64,000 nt of DNA, taken from the NCBI GenBank assembly GCA_003755025.1, contig RJVL01000002.1:124001-188000 (forward strand), written 5' to 3'. The notes beneath the pieces were generated by a model. It saw only the letters and a list, made by a program, of their open reading frames with translations, was not told the DNA's origin and did no database searches. Position 1 is the first letter of the stretch. Each line of letters begins with the position of its first letter. This document shows positions 7,696-16,765 of the stretch, piece after piece. The stretch is from Diaphorobacter nitroreducens. GTDB lineage: Bacteria > Pseudomonadota > Gammaproteobacteria > Burkholderiales > Burkholderiaceae_C. The translations under genes and the position numbers were made by a program.

Positions 7696-8622
7696 ATGGA
7701 ACTGCGCCAGTTGCGGTACTTCTTGAGCGTGGCCGAGACCGAGCACCTCACCCGCTCGGCGGATGCGCTGTTCGTCACACAGTCCACGCTCTCGCACGGC
7801 CTGCGCCAGCTGGAGGCCGAGCTGGGCGTGCCGCTCTTTGACCGCCTGGGGCGCGGGCTGCGCCTGTCCCAGGCGGGCCACGCCTTTCGCGACCACGCAG
7901 CGCGCGCGCTGCAGGAGCTGGAAGCCGGGCGGCAGGCCGTGGCCGACATGAGCGCGCTGCAGACCGGCACGCTCCAGGTGGGCGTGATCCCCACCTTCCT
8001 CACGCGCTTCGTGCCCGACGCGGTGGCCGCCTTCAGCGCGCGCTACCCGGGCGTGCAGCTCACCGTGCGCGACCTGCGCAGCGGCCAGATCGAGGAACTG
8101 CTGATCGCCGGTCGGCTGGACCTGGGGATCGCCTTCCATCCGGCCAGCCGCGAGGAGATCGAGGCCGAGCCGCTGTTCGAGGAACGCATGCACCTGGTGG
8201 TGCACCAGGGCCACCCGCTGGCGCGCAGGCAGCGCCTGCGGCTGGCCGAGCTGGCGGGCGTGCCGCTGGCGCTGCTGCCGGCCAGTTTTGCCACACGTCG
8301 GCTGATCGACGCGGCATTCGCCCAGGCGGGCGTGACGCCGCTGGTGCGCGTGGAGATGGAGTCGGTGGATGCGCTGCTGCAGGCCTGCCGCAGCGGGCCG
8401 CTGGCCACCATCGCCGCGGAGCACGCGGCCCTGCACGCGGGCCCCGACATGCGCGCCGCCATGCTCACCGAGCCGCGCACCGTGCGGCGCGCCGGCCTGC
8501 TGTGGCGCCGCGGCGCCTCGCGCAGCGCGGCCGCGCGCGAATTCGTGGCGCTATTGCGGCCCGCCATCGCACGCACCGCTGCTCCGCCTTCCCTGCAGGG
8601 CGGTGTTGCACAGCAAGAGTAA
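7696..8622 (+). CDS. LysR-family regulator, probable regulator of the cat operon
   Basis: A 308-residue LysR protein. The N-terminal winged helix (about 1-60) reads ELRQLRYFLSVAETEHLTRS, with QSTLSHGLRQLE as recognition helix; a linker and the two-lobed effector domain follow (about 90-300). Its divergent position to catB with a T-N11-A site between makes it the likely muconate-responsive activator. The N-terminus resembles the CynR/CbbR style more than the classic CatM/BenM sequences I remember, so I give no symbol. A family-A palindrome follows its stop. Confidence 0.88.
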   Translation: MELRQLRYFLSVAETEHLTRSADALFVTQSTLSHGLRQLEAELGVPLFDRLGRGLRLSQAGHAFRDHAARALQELEAGRQAVADMSALQTGTLQVGVIPTFLTRFVPDAVAAFSARYPGVQLTVRDLRSGQIEELLIAGRLDLGIAFHPASREEIEAEPLFEERMHLVVHQGHPLARRQRLRLAELAGVPLALLPASFATRRLIDAAFAQAGVTPLVRVEMESVDALLQACRSGPLATIAAEHAALHAGPDMRAAMLTEPRTVRRAGLLWRRGASRSAAAREFVALLRPAIARTAAPPSLQGGVAQQE

Positions 8623-8626
8623 AAAA

Positions 8627-8663
8627 TGGCTCTAGCGCTTACCAGTCAAGCGCAAGCAGCTAT
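8627..8663. repeat. Palindromic repeat family A, copy 2
   Basis: AGCGCTT and AAGCGC arms separated by 7 bases (centre near 8644), with the flank GCAGCTAT typical of the family. It sits between the convergent LysR and PACE genes and probably ends both transcripts. Confidence 0.75.
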
Positions 8664-8666
8664 GAA

Positions 8667-9155
8667 CTAAGGAGCACCTACCACGACCCCGGCTGGCGCG
8701 GCAGCAGACACGGCCTGGGCCGATGCGGGCAGGCCGAAGATGCGGTCAAACGCCCAGTTGAAGCCGTAGGTGTAGACGAGGAAGAACAGCAGCAGGCCGG
8801 CCTCCATTACCGTGGCCTGCCACAGGCTCACGCCGAACCACCAGGCCATCAGCGGGATGAGGACCAGCGCCAGCCCGCCCTCAAAGCCCACGGCGTGCAC
8901 CACGCGCCGCAGTACGGAGCGGCCCTTGACGCGCTGGCGCGCCTCCCAGCGCTCGAACAGGGCGTTGAAGGTCACGTTCCAGGCGATGGCCAGCGCAGAC
9001 GCGACGACGGCCATCACCCCCGAAGCGCCCGCGCCCTGGCCAATGGCCATGAAGAGCAGGCTGGAGACGATGATCGCGATGATTTCGTAAAGGGTGACAA
9101 AGACCACCCGGCGCTTCGGCCCCTGCAGGCCGACCGCATGTGTTGTTGCACTCAT
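8667..9155 (-). CDS. PACE-family multidrug efflux transporter
   Basis: A 162-residue inner-membrane protein with four predicted helices (about 20-40, 47-65, 88-108, 113-135), arranged as the two bacterial-transmembrane-pair repeats of the PACE family (AceI type, chlorhexidine and other biocide efflux). Family hallmarks visible are the RRVVFVTLYE segment with the glutamate in helix 1, WNVTFNALFERWE after helix 2, the HAVGFEGG segment opening helix 3 and the YTYGFNWAFDRIF ending. The gene is divergent from a LysR regulator with a strong inverted repeat between, as aceI is from aceR. The substrate is not predictable from sequence. Confidence 0.88.
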   Translation of the reverse strand: MSATTHAVGLQGPKRRVVFVTLYEIIAIIVSSLLFMAIGQGAGASGVMAVVASALAIAWNVTFNALFERWEARQRVKGRSVLRRVVHAVGFEGGLALVLIPLMAWWFGVSLWQATVMEAGLLLFFLVYTYGFNWAFDRIFGLPASAQAVSAAAPAGVVVGAP

Positions 9156-9178
9156 GCGGCGCAGTATAGGGAGTGAAA

Positions 9179-9207
9179 TCTGAAGGAAAAAGTCATCTTC
9201 CTTCAGA
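9179..9207. promoter_or_regulatory. 29-bp inverted repeat operator between PACE and LysR genes
   Basis: Ten-bp perfect arms TCTGAAGGAA/TTCCTTCAGA around a 9-nt centre, placed 20 bases before the LysR start and about 24 bases from the PACE start. The position and symmetry fit the binding site of the adjacent LysR protein, controlling both genes. Confidence 0.7.
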
Positions 9208-9226
9208 AATATTGATAGATTGGCGC

Positions 9227-10150
9227 ATGGCCTTCACTTCCGACAACGTCCTCGTGTTCCTGGCCGTGCTGGACCGCGGCTCGTTCTCCGCCGCGGCGCG
9301 GGCGCTGTCGCGCGTGCCCTCGGCCGTGAGCATGGCCATCGCCCAGCTGGAAGCCGAGCTGGACATGCCCCTCTTCGACCGCAGCGGCCGCGAGCCGCGC
9401 GCCACGGCGGCCGCGCGTGCGCTGGAGCCGCAGGCACGCGCGCTGGCGGCGCAGCTGCAGCAGCTCAATACCCAGGCGCTGGCGCTGACCCAGGGGCTGG
9501 AGGAACGCCTGACCCTGGCCATTGCACCCGAGCTGCTGGCCGCGCGCTGGCACGGCCCGCTGGCCACGCTGGCGCAGGACTACCCGCTGCTGCAAGTGGA
9601 GGTGCTGGCCGCGCCCCAGGCCGATGCGCTGGCCCTGCTGCATGCCGGGCGCGCCCAGCTCGCGCTGGTGTTCGAGCGCCCCAGCCTGGACGGGCGGGAA
9701 GACTTCCAGGAGGTGGGCAGCGAAACCCTGGTGGCCGTCATCGCGCCGCAACATCCGCTGCTGGCGCCGCGCGCGGCGGGTGCGGGCCCTGCAGGCCTGC
9801 GCGAGGAACACCTGGCCGGCACGCGCCAGATCGTCGTGGCCGGGCGCGACCTGGGGCAGACCGATGCGCGCTTCGTCTACGCGCGCCACCATTGGCGCAC
9901 CGACAGCCACTTGGCCGCGCTGGGCCTGATCGAGGCCGGCCTGGGCTGGGGCTGGCAGCCGCGCGCGCTGGTGGCGCCGCGCATCGCCGCCGGCACGCTG
10001 GTGGAACTGCCCCTGGAGAACCTGAGCAACGGCGCCCAGTTGTGGGTGGACGTGGTCTGGTCCCGCGAGCGCCCGCTGGGCCTGGGCGCACGCCGCTTCG
10101 TAGAGTTGATGGCGCGCCAGCGCCCCGGCAGCAGCCCGGCGCCACAATAG
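9227..10150 (+). CDS. LysR-family regulator, probable PACE regulator
   Basis: A 307-residue LysR protein. I start at the ATG giving MAFTSDNVLVFLAVL rather than 18 codons upstream, because the longer form would overlap the 29-bp operator. The helix-turn-helix reads SFSAAARALSRVPSAVSMAI; FDRSGRE marks the wing. The effector domain spans about 90-300. Divergent orientation to the PACE transporter suggests it activates that gene in response to a biocide or amine, by analogy with AceR. Confidence 0.87.
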   Translation: MAFTSDNVLVFLAVLDRGSFSAAARALSRVPSAVSMAIAQLEAELDMPLFDRSGREPRATAAARALEPQARALAAQLQQLNTQALALTQGLEERLTLAIAPELLAARWHGPLATLAQDYPLLQVEVLAAPQADALALLHAGRAQLALVFERPSLDGREDFQEVGSETLVAVIAPQHPLLAPRAAGAGPAGLREEHLAGTRQIVVAGRDLGQTDARFVYARHHWRTDSHLAALGLIEAGLGWGWQPRALVAPRIAAGTLVELPLENLSNGAQLWVDVVWSRERPLGLGARRFVELMARQRPGSSPAPQ

Positions 10151-10179
10151 CCAGGCACTGACCATCTTGAGGAGCGTTC

Positions 10180-11097
10180 ATGCCCACCTACCTGCCACCC
10201 TTTGACATCGCCGACGACGCGCTGGCCAAGCAATGGCGCCAGTGGCAGCCCAAGGACTTCGCCGCGAACGGCGGCAACGGCAAGAACGACAAGAACGGCA
10301 AGCATGCCGACAAGGACAACGGCGCGCTGCACCTGAAGGACTACGACCCTGGCGCCAAGCCCTTTTCCTGCGGCGACAAGGCACGGGACAAGGCCCGCGT
10401 GGAGGAGCTGGCGCTGGAGCTGGACGCGCTGCAGGACCTGCTGTACGCCGACCGCCGCTACAAGCTGCTGGTGGTGCTGCAGGGCATGGACACCGCCGGC
10501 AAGGACGGCACCGTACGCGGCGTGTTCGGCCGCATGAGCGCCCTGGGCGTGCATGCCGTGGGCTGGAAGGCGCCCACCGAGCTGGAGCGCGCGCACGACT
10601 ACCTGTGGCGCATCCACCGCCAGGTGCCCGGTGCGGGCGAACTCACCGTGTTCAACCGCAGCCATTACGAAGACGTGCTGGTGCCCGTGGTGAACGGCTG
10701 GATCACGCCCGAGCAGCAGCGCCAGCGCTATGCGCACATCAACGACTTCGAGCGGCTGCTGGCCGAAACGGGCACGGTGGTCATGAAGTTCATGCTGCAC
10801 ATCAGCAAGGACGAGCAGCGCCAGCGCCTGCAGGAGCGCCTGGACGACCCCACCAAACACTGGAAGTTCGACATGGGCGACATCCAGGTGCGCGAGCAGT
10901 GGGACGCCTACCAGCGCGCCTATGAGGCCTTCCTGCCCGCCACGCACACCCCGTGGGCGCCGTGGACCATCGTGCCCGCCGACTCCAAGACGCACCGCAA
11001 TCTGATGATCGCCAGCGTGCTGCGCGGCGTGCTGCAGCGGTTGGAACTGCGCTACCCACCGGGCGACCCCGCGCTGGAAAAGTTCACAGTCAAATAG
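10180..11097 (+). CDS. ppk2: Polyphosphate kinase 2 family protein
   Basis: A 305-residue PPK2 enzyme that transfers phosphate between polyphosphate and nucleotides. Walker A is GMDTAGKDG (102-110), the lid/Walker B region is FNRSHYEDVLVP, and the segments KHWKFDMGDI and PWTIVPADSKTHRN are typical of the one-domain class that phosphorylates AMP or ADP. Which nucleotide it prefers cannot be read with certainty. An odd low-complexity insert rich in Gly, Asn, Lys and Asp (about residues 30-48) precedes the conserved core. It starts 29 bases after the LysR gene and is followed by a family-A palindrome, so it may be its own unit or read through from LysR. Confidence 0.92.
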   Translation: MPTYLPPFDIADDALAKQWRQWQPKDFAANGGNGKNDKNGKHADKDNGALHLKDYDPGAKPFSCGDKARDKARVEELALELDALQDLLYADRRYKLLVVLQGMDTAGKDGTVRGVFGRMSALGVHAVGWKAPTELERAHDYLWRIHRQVPGAGELTVFNRSHYEDVLVPVVNGWITPEQQRQRYAHINDFERLLAETGTVVMKFMLHISKDEQRQRLQERLDDPTKHWKFDMGDIQVREQWDAYQRAYEAFLPATHTPWAPWTIVPADSKTHRNLMIASVLRGVLQRLELRYPPGDPALEKFTVK

Positions 11098-11137
11098 GGC
11101 TCTAGCGCTTGCATGGCAAGCGCCAACAGCTCCTTTT
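11098..11137. repeat. Palindromic repeat family A, copy 3; terminator
   Basis: Begins one base after the ppk2 stop. AGCGCTTG-N4-CAAGCGC arms are followed by CAGCTCCTTTT, so on the plus strand it has the hairpin plus T-run form of an intrinsic terminator. Confidence 0.75.
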
Positions 11138-11277
11138 AAAGGAGCAAATTTCACCAAGACGCGGGCATGGCAAGGTTATGCATCGAATGCATTAGATGGA
11201 AACATGGCGGCGTTGGACAGCCCTGGGCGACAGGCATAAAGTGCTTCGCTTGGTAGACATTCCCCAAGGAATTCCGC

Positions 11278-12582
<1,305 letters not shown>

Positions 12583-12600
12583 CACGGCACACCCCGTGCG

Positions 12601-12625
12601 AGGCGGCCTGCGGGCCGCCTTTTCT
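12601..12625 (+). terminator. Intrinsic terminator after gdhA
   Basis: Eight-bp GC arms AGGCGGCC/GGCCGCCT with a 4-nt loop are followed directly by TTTCTTT, 18 bases after the gdhA stop. Confidence 0.85.
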
Positions 12626-12672
12626 TTGCCTGCCCTTCCGGCCTCGGCGCACGCGCATACGGGACATCGCGG

Positions 12673-12701
12673 ATGACGCGCGCGCACCCCATTTTTATAA
12701 T
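12673..12701 (+). promoter_or_regulatory. Sigma-70-like promoter of the porin gene
   Basis: A perfect TATAAT at 12696-12701 sits 17 bases after ATGACG (12673-12678), a partial match to TTGACA. Transcription would start near 12708, leaving a leader of about 220 bases before the porin. Confidence 0.5.
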
Positions 12702-12707
12702 CGGCCG

Positions 12708-12930
12708 TGCAGACTGCCCTTGGCGGCCTGCATGCGCCCTTTTGTTCGGGCAGGCCGCAGTCCCTGTGGCCACCTGGAATCCCGAACCGTCTGCCGGGCG
12801 CGTCATCGCGCTGGCCATTCCTGCGATGGCCAGTTTCATTGCTCTCCCTGCTGCCTGCGGCAGCACCACGCCCATGCCTTCCCCGCGAGGGAGCGGCAGG
12901 GCGTTTCATCACACAAGGAGTCTCCCCAGG
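12708..12930 (+). other. Long structured 5' leader of the porin mRNA
   Basis: No gene is evident between the promoter and the porin start. The leader holds a 9-bp hairpin (GCGGCCTGC at 12723-12731 with GCAGGCCGC at 12750-12758, 18-nt loop). A flanking GACT/AGTC pair could extend this helix across a bulge. A second hairpin, GCTGCC/GGCAGC, lies at 12850-12864. Such a leader could be a target for small RNAs or an RNA switch. I match it to no known riboswitch class. Confidence 0.35.
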
Positions 12931-13911
12931 ATGCGCATGTCCCAATGCCTGCCTCTCAGTTTTGCCACCCTCGCCGCCCTCGCCCTGCCGGCCGCCGCGC
13001 AGTCACAAGTGACCATCAGCGGCTATCTGGACACCGGCGTCTTTCGTGACTACGACAAGACCCGCAAGCTGGGGACGATCCAGCGCAGCCATCTGGCGGT
13101 GGCCGGCACGGAAGACCTGGGCGGTGGCCTCAAGGCCAACTTCCGCCTGAGCACACGCTTCGAGCTGGACACGGGGCAATCCGAAGGGGCGGGCAGCAAG
13201 CCCTTTTGGCATGACGAATCTACCGTGGGCCTGCAAGGCGGCTGGGGCCAGTTGCGCCTGGGCCGCGCCCTCAGCGCGATGTGGAGCCAGGAATGGAAGT
13301 TCGACGCCTTCTCCAACTTCAACCGCATTGCCTCCACCGCCTGGCACATGGCCCACTACTACACGCCCACCGACCGCGCCAGCAACAACGGGGCCGCGGA
13401 GTACGGGCGCATGACCAACGGCATCTACTACGACTCGCCCACCTGGGACGGCTTCTCGTTCAATGCCAGCGCCTCGACCGAGCGCACCCAGGCGCCCGGC
13501 CGCGACGGGCGCGGCGGCTCGGTGGCACTGAACTACGACCAGGGCCCGGTGGCCGCCATGGTGGGCTACGAGCGCAACGGCAGCGGTGACAAGGACCTGT
13601 TCCTGGGCGGCCTCTACCGCCTGGGCGCCGCCACGCTGATGATGGCCTACGACCACAGCCGCGCGGGGAGCAGCCCCGATACGTCGCGCATGGTGTCGGT
13701 GGGCGGCAGCTACGCCCTGGGTGTCACCACGCTGCGCGCCAGCTATGGCCGCCAGCGGCTGAATGAGGGGGTAACCCACCACATGGCGTCACTGGGGGCG
13801 GAGTACAACCTGTCCAAGCGCACCATGCTCTACGCGAGCCTGGGGCACCAGCGCTACGAACACAACCCCTCGCGCACGGCGTTCGGCGTGGGCGTGGCCC
13901 ACGCCTTCTGA
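12931..13911 (+). CDS. Gram-negative porin (general outer-membrane porin type)
   Basis: A 326-residue outer-membrane porin. The start chosen (MRMSQC...) follows an AAGGAG ribosome site by 10 bases and opens a signal peptide cleaved near AAA-QSQ. The mature protein begins QVTISGYLDTGVF, the usual first strand of betaproteobacterial trimeric porins, and ends in the aromatic terminal residue (VGVAHAF) needed for outer-membrane assembly. The pattern of alternating hydrophobic strands runs throughout. It is somewhat short for the family (350-400 residues typical), so one or two loops are reduced. It is convergent with the next gene, with only 7 bases between. Confidence 0.87.
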   Translation: MRMSQCLPLSFATLAALALPAAAQSQVTISGYLDTGVFRDYDKTRKLGTIQRSHLAVAGTEDLGGGLKANFRLSTRFELDTGQSEGAGSKPFWHDESTVGLQGGWGQLRLGRALSAMWSQEWKFDAFSNFNRIASTAWHMAHYYTPTDRASNNGAAEYGRMTNGIYYDSPTWDGFSFNASASTERTQAPGRDGRGGSVALNYDQGPVAAMVGYERNGSGDKDLFLGGLYRLGAATLMMAYDHSRAGSSPDTSRMVSVGGSYALGVTTLRASYGRQRLNEGVTHHMASLGAEYNLSKRTMLYASLGHQRYEHNPSRTAFGVGVAHAF

Positions 13912-13918
13912 CGCTGCC

Positions 13919-15205
13919 TCAGAGTACGCGCTGCGCGCGCAGCGCCTGCAGCTGCGCGGCATCCAGCCCCAGCCGCTCGCGCAGCACCTCGTCGGTGTGC
14001 TGGCCCAGTGCGGGCGGGGCATAGCGCAGGGTGACGGGCGTATCGGACAAGCGCAGCGGGCTGGCGGTGGTCACCACGCGGTTGACCACCTCGCCGGCCG
14101 GCGGCTGGGCGCCGGGGTAGCGCTGCTGCTCCACGCGCAGTCCGCGTGCGCGCACCTGCGCATCGTCGAACGCCTGGCCGACGTGGTTGATCGGCCCGCA
14201 GGGCACGGCCTTGTCCTCCAACAGCGCGATCCAGGCGGCCGTGGGCCGCGTGCGCGTGAGGGCGGCCATCAGGGGGATCAGCGTCTCACGGTGGGTCACC
14301 CGGCCAGCGTTGGTGGCAAAGCGTTCATCACCGGCCCAGTCCGTGCCAGCCGCTTCGCAAAAGCGCGCGAACTGCCCGTCGTTGCCGATGGCCAGCAGCA
14401 TGTTGCCGTCCTGCGTGGGAAAGTCCTGGTAAGGCACGACACTGGGGTGGGTGTTGCCCTGGCGCTTCGGAATGTTGCCGGCGTTGAGGAAGCCCGCACC
14501 CTGATTGGCCAGCACCGCCATGGCCACGTCCAGCAACGCCATGTCGATGTGCTGGCCGCGTCCCGTGCGGTGGCGCGCCTCCAGCGCGCCCAGGATGGCG
14601 GTGGTGGCATACATGCCGGTGAACAGGTCGATCACGGCCACGCCCACGCGCATCGGGCCGCCGCCAGGCTCGCCATCGGCATGGCCGGTGATGCTCATCA
14701 GGCCGCTCATGGCCTGGATCAGCAGGTCGTAACCGGCCCGCGGCGCATACGGCCCGGTGTGGCCGAAGCCGGTGACCGAGCAGTAGATCAGGCGCGGGTT
14801 CAGGGCCGATAGGCTTTCGTAGTCCAGCCCGTAGCGCTTGAGGCCGCCGGTCTTGAAGTTCTCCACCACCACATCGCTTTGCTGGGCCAGCTCGCGGATC
14901 AGCCGCTGCCCCTCGGGCGTGGCCATGTCCACGGTGACGGAGCGCTTGTTGCGGTTGCAGGCGGCGAAGTAGCAGGCGTGTTCGCTCGGCTGGCCGTCGG
15001 CATCGGGAAAGAACGGCGGGCCCCAGTGGCGCGTGTCGTCGCCATCGCCGGGCTTCTCGATCTTGATCACGTCGGCGCCCATGTCGGCCAGGTTCTGGGT
15101 GCACCACGGGCCGGCCAGCACGCGCGATAGGTCGAGTACGCGCAGATGGCCGAGCGCGCCGGCGCGGCCTGCGCCTGGGGAAGAGGAAGAATCAGGGGTG
15201 GTCAT
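13919..15205 (-). CDS. CaiB/BaiF (class III) CoA-transferase
   Basis: A 428-residue class III CoA-transferase that moves CoA between carboxylic acids. The product opens with a Ser/Pro-rich stretch and then LRVLDLSRVLAGPWCTQNLADMGADVIKIE, given here as the family start in parts: RVLDLSRVLAGPW and ADVIKIE. The catalytic Asp is in VAVIDLFTGMYA; RGQHIDMALLD is also typical. I use the ATG 22 codons inside the longest frame because the extra N-terminus resembles no family member and overlaps the promoter region. The gene is divergent from a LysR gene. The acid substrate is unknown; formyl-CoA, succinyl-CoA:glutarate and related transferases share this fold. Confidence 0.87.
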   Translation of the reverse strand: MTTPDSSSSPGAGRAGALGHLRVLDLSRVLAGPWCTQNLADMGADVIKIEKPGDGDDTRHWGPPFFPDADGQPSEHACYFAACNRNKRSVTVDMATPEGQRLIRELAQQSDVVVENFKTGGLKRYGLDYESLSALNPRLIYCSVTGFGHTGPYAPRAGYDLLIQAMSGLMSITGHADGEPGGGPMRVGVAVIDLFTGMYATTAILGALEARHRTGRGQHIDMALLDVAMAVLANQGAGFLNAGNIPKRQGNTHPSVVPYQDFPTQDGNMLLAIGNDGQFARFCEAAGTDWAGDERFATNAGRVTHRETLIPLMAALTRTRPTAAWIALLEDKAVPCGPINHVGQAFDDAQVRARGLRVEQQRYPGAQPPAGEVVNRVVTTASPLRLSDTPVTLRYAPPALGQHTDEVLRERLGLDAAQLQALRAQRVL

Positions 15206-15333
15206 GGACAGGCGGTGGTTGCCGAGCGGAAGGCGCATGGTACGGCGCGCCCCGGCGCCGCGGCTTTGCATTTGTGAAAGCTGGCGTTCACGCAGGGCCG
15301 CCAGGGTATCCAGCGCTTTCTACAATGCCGGCC

Positions 15334-16248
15334 ATGGCCATGCATTTCGATCTTGTGGATCTGCGCCTGATGGTGCACATCGCCGACGCCAACAGCATGA
15401 CGCGCGGCGCGGAACTCTCCTTCATCTCCCTGCCGGCGGCCAGCACGCGCATCAAGAACCTGGAAGAAAGCATCGGCACCAAGCTGCTGTACCGCACCAG
15501 CCAGGGCGTGACGCTCACGCCGCCGGGCCAGGCCTTCGTGTCCCACGCGCGCATGGTGCTCGGGCAGATCGAACACCTGCGCGGCGACATGCAGGAATAC
15601 GTGCGCGGCATCAAGGGCCATGTGCGCGTGTTCGCCAACACCACCTCTCTGGGCGAATTCCTGCCGCCGGTGCTGCGGCACTTCCTGCGCCGCAACCCCG
15701 ACGTGAACATCGACCTGCGCGAGCGCCTGTCGCACGACATCGTGCGCGCCGTGACCGAGGGGCAGACCGACATCGGCATCGTCGCCGGCCTGGTGCGCAC
15801 CGAGAACCTGGAGACCCTACCCTACCGCCGCGACCGGCTGGTGTTGGTGGTCCCCAAGGGCCATGCCCTCGACGGCGAGATGCAGATCGACTTTGCCGAC
15901 ACGCTGGAGCTGGACTACGTGGGGCTGCACGAATCCAGCGCCATCCATGCCTTCCTGCGCCACGCCAGCGACCAGCTGCACCGTCCGATCAAGCTGCGCA
16001 TCCAGGTCGGCAACTTCGAGACGGCCTGCCGCATGATCGAGGCCGGCGTGGGCGTGGGCGTGCTGCCCGAGTCCGCCGCCAGCCGCCATGCGCAGGCCAT
16101 GGACATCGCCATCGTGCCGCTGTCGGACGCCTGGTCGGTGCGCGAGATGCAGATCTGCGTGCGCAGCATGGAGGCCCTGCCCAGCTTTGCGCAGGAACTG
16201 GTGGACCTGCTGGTGGCCGATGCGCAGGGGCGGCTGCAGCTGGAGTGA
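15334..16248 (+). CDS. LysR-family regulator divergent from CoA-transferase
   Basis: A 304-residue LysR regulator. Helix-turn-helix NSMTRGAELSFISLPAASTR at about 20-39, then a standard effector domain. The start is uncertain by three codons: ATG codons at 15325 and 15334 share the frame and neither has a strong ribosome site. In the divergent region, GTGAA-N8-TTCAC (15274-15291) is a candidate operator. The partner gene is the CaiB-type CoA-transferase, which it probably regulates; the effector is unknown. Confidence 0.86.
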   Translation: MAMHFDLVDLRLMVHIADANSMTRGAELSFISLPAASTRIKNLEESIGTKLLYRTSQGVTLTPPGQAFVSHARMVLGQIEHLRGDMQEYVRGIKGHVRVFANTTSLGEFLPPVLRHFLRRNPDVNIDLRERLSHDIVRAVTEGQTDIGIVAGLVRTENLETLPYRRDRLVLVVPKGHALDGEMQIDFADTLELDYVGLHESSAIHAFLRHASDQLHRPIKLRIQVGNFETACRMIEAGVGVGVLPESAASRHAQAMDIAIVPLSDAWSVREMQICVRSMEALPSFAQELVDLLVADAQGRLQLE

Positions 16249-16250
16249 CC

Positions 16251-16286
16251 GCGGCAGCGGCAGCGACAGCGGCAGCGGCAGCGGCC
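16251..16286. repeat. Hexanucleotide tandem repeat
   Basis: Six units of GCGGCA, with one GCGACA and a final GCGGCC, lie immediately after the LysR stop codon. Such arrays can change length by slippage. It is outside any gene I can support. Confidence 0.7.
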
Positions 16287-16307
16287 CGCGCGATCTTTGA
16301 GTGAAAT

Positions 16308-16341
16308 TGGCCTCTAGCCCTTGCCAGAAAAGCGCTAGCAA
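16308..16341. repeat. Palindromic repeat family A, copy 4
   Basis: CTCTAGCCCTT...AAAGCGCTAG between the convergent LysR and thioesterase genes, followed on the plus strand by a T-run. One arm has a C for G change, so symmetry is reduced. Confidence 0.6.
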
Positions 16342-16342
16342 C

Positions 16343-16765
16343 TCACTTTTTTGAATCAAGCGTGGTCGGCGCCAGCCAGTACTTGAAGGTGCCGTGTGCG
16401 GTGGCCACGAGCCGGCCGTCCTCGTCCAGCAGCTGGCCCGCGCAACTGCACAGGCTGCGCGTGGCATGCACCACCCAGCCTTCGGCCAGCAGCGCGCCGC
16501 GCCCCGGGCGATGAAAGCGGCTGCTCATCTCCACCGTCACCGCGGTCTGCGAGGGCGCCTCGGGCAGCTCGCCCGCGGCGCGCGACATCACGGAATCCAG
16601 CAGCGCCATGACCACGCCGCCATGCGCAGCGGGTAACTGGTTGAGCAGTTCCTCGCGCAGGTGCGGCAGGCGCACCTGCACCTTGCCCGGCGGCGCCGGC
16701 ACCTGCGCGGCGCCGATCAGGCGCAAGAAGGCGCTGCGGTCCACCAGCGGCGGCACCCCGCTCAT
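16343..16765 (-). CDS. PaaI-type hotdog thioesterase
   Basis: A 140-residue hotdog-fold protein that should hydrolyse acyl-CoA or aryl-CoA thioesters. The motif AAHGGVVMALLDSVMSRAAG matches the HGG plus helix signature of PaaI/YdiI enzymes, followed by SSRFHRPG and ending in TAHGTFKYW. The start codon overlaps the stop of the acyl-CoA dehydrogenase by 4 bases, so the two are translationally coupled. In context it may release CoA from dead-end intermediates of the DUF35/thiolase-like cluster. Confidence 0.85.
   Translation of the reverse strand: MSGVPPLVDRSAFLRLIGAAQVPAPPGKVQVRLPHLREELLNQLPAAHGGVVMALLDSVMSRAAGELPEAPSQTAVTVEMSSRFHRPGRGALLAEGWVVHATRSLCSCAGQLLDEDGRLVATAHGTFKYWLAPTTLDSKK

Noticed and set aside
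12707-13012. Possible leader peptide upstream of the porin
   Set aside because: Non-ATG start without ribosome site, overlapping the porin signal sequence in another frame; the stretch is better explained as an untranslated leader.
16251-16286. Considered as a CRISPR-like or mobile element end
   Set aside because: It is a simple six-base tandem array without spacers or target-site duplications.
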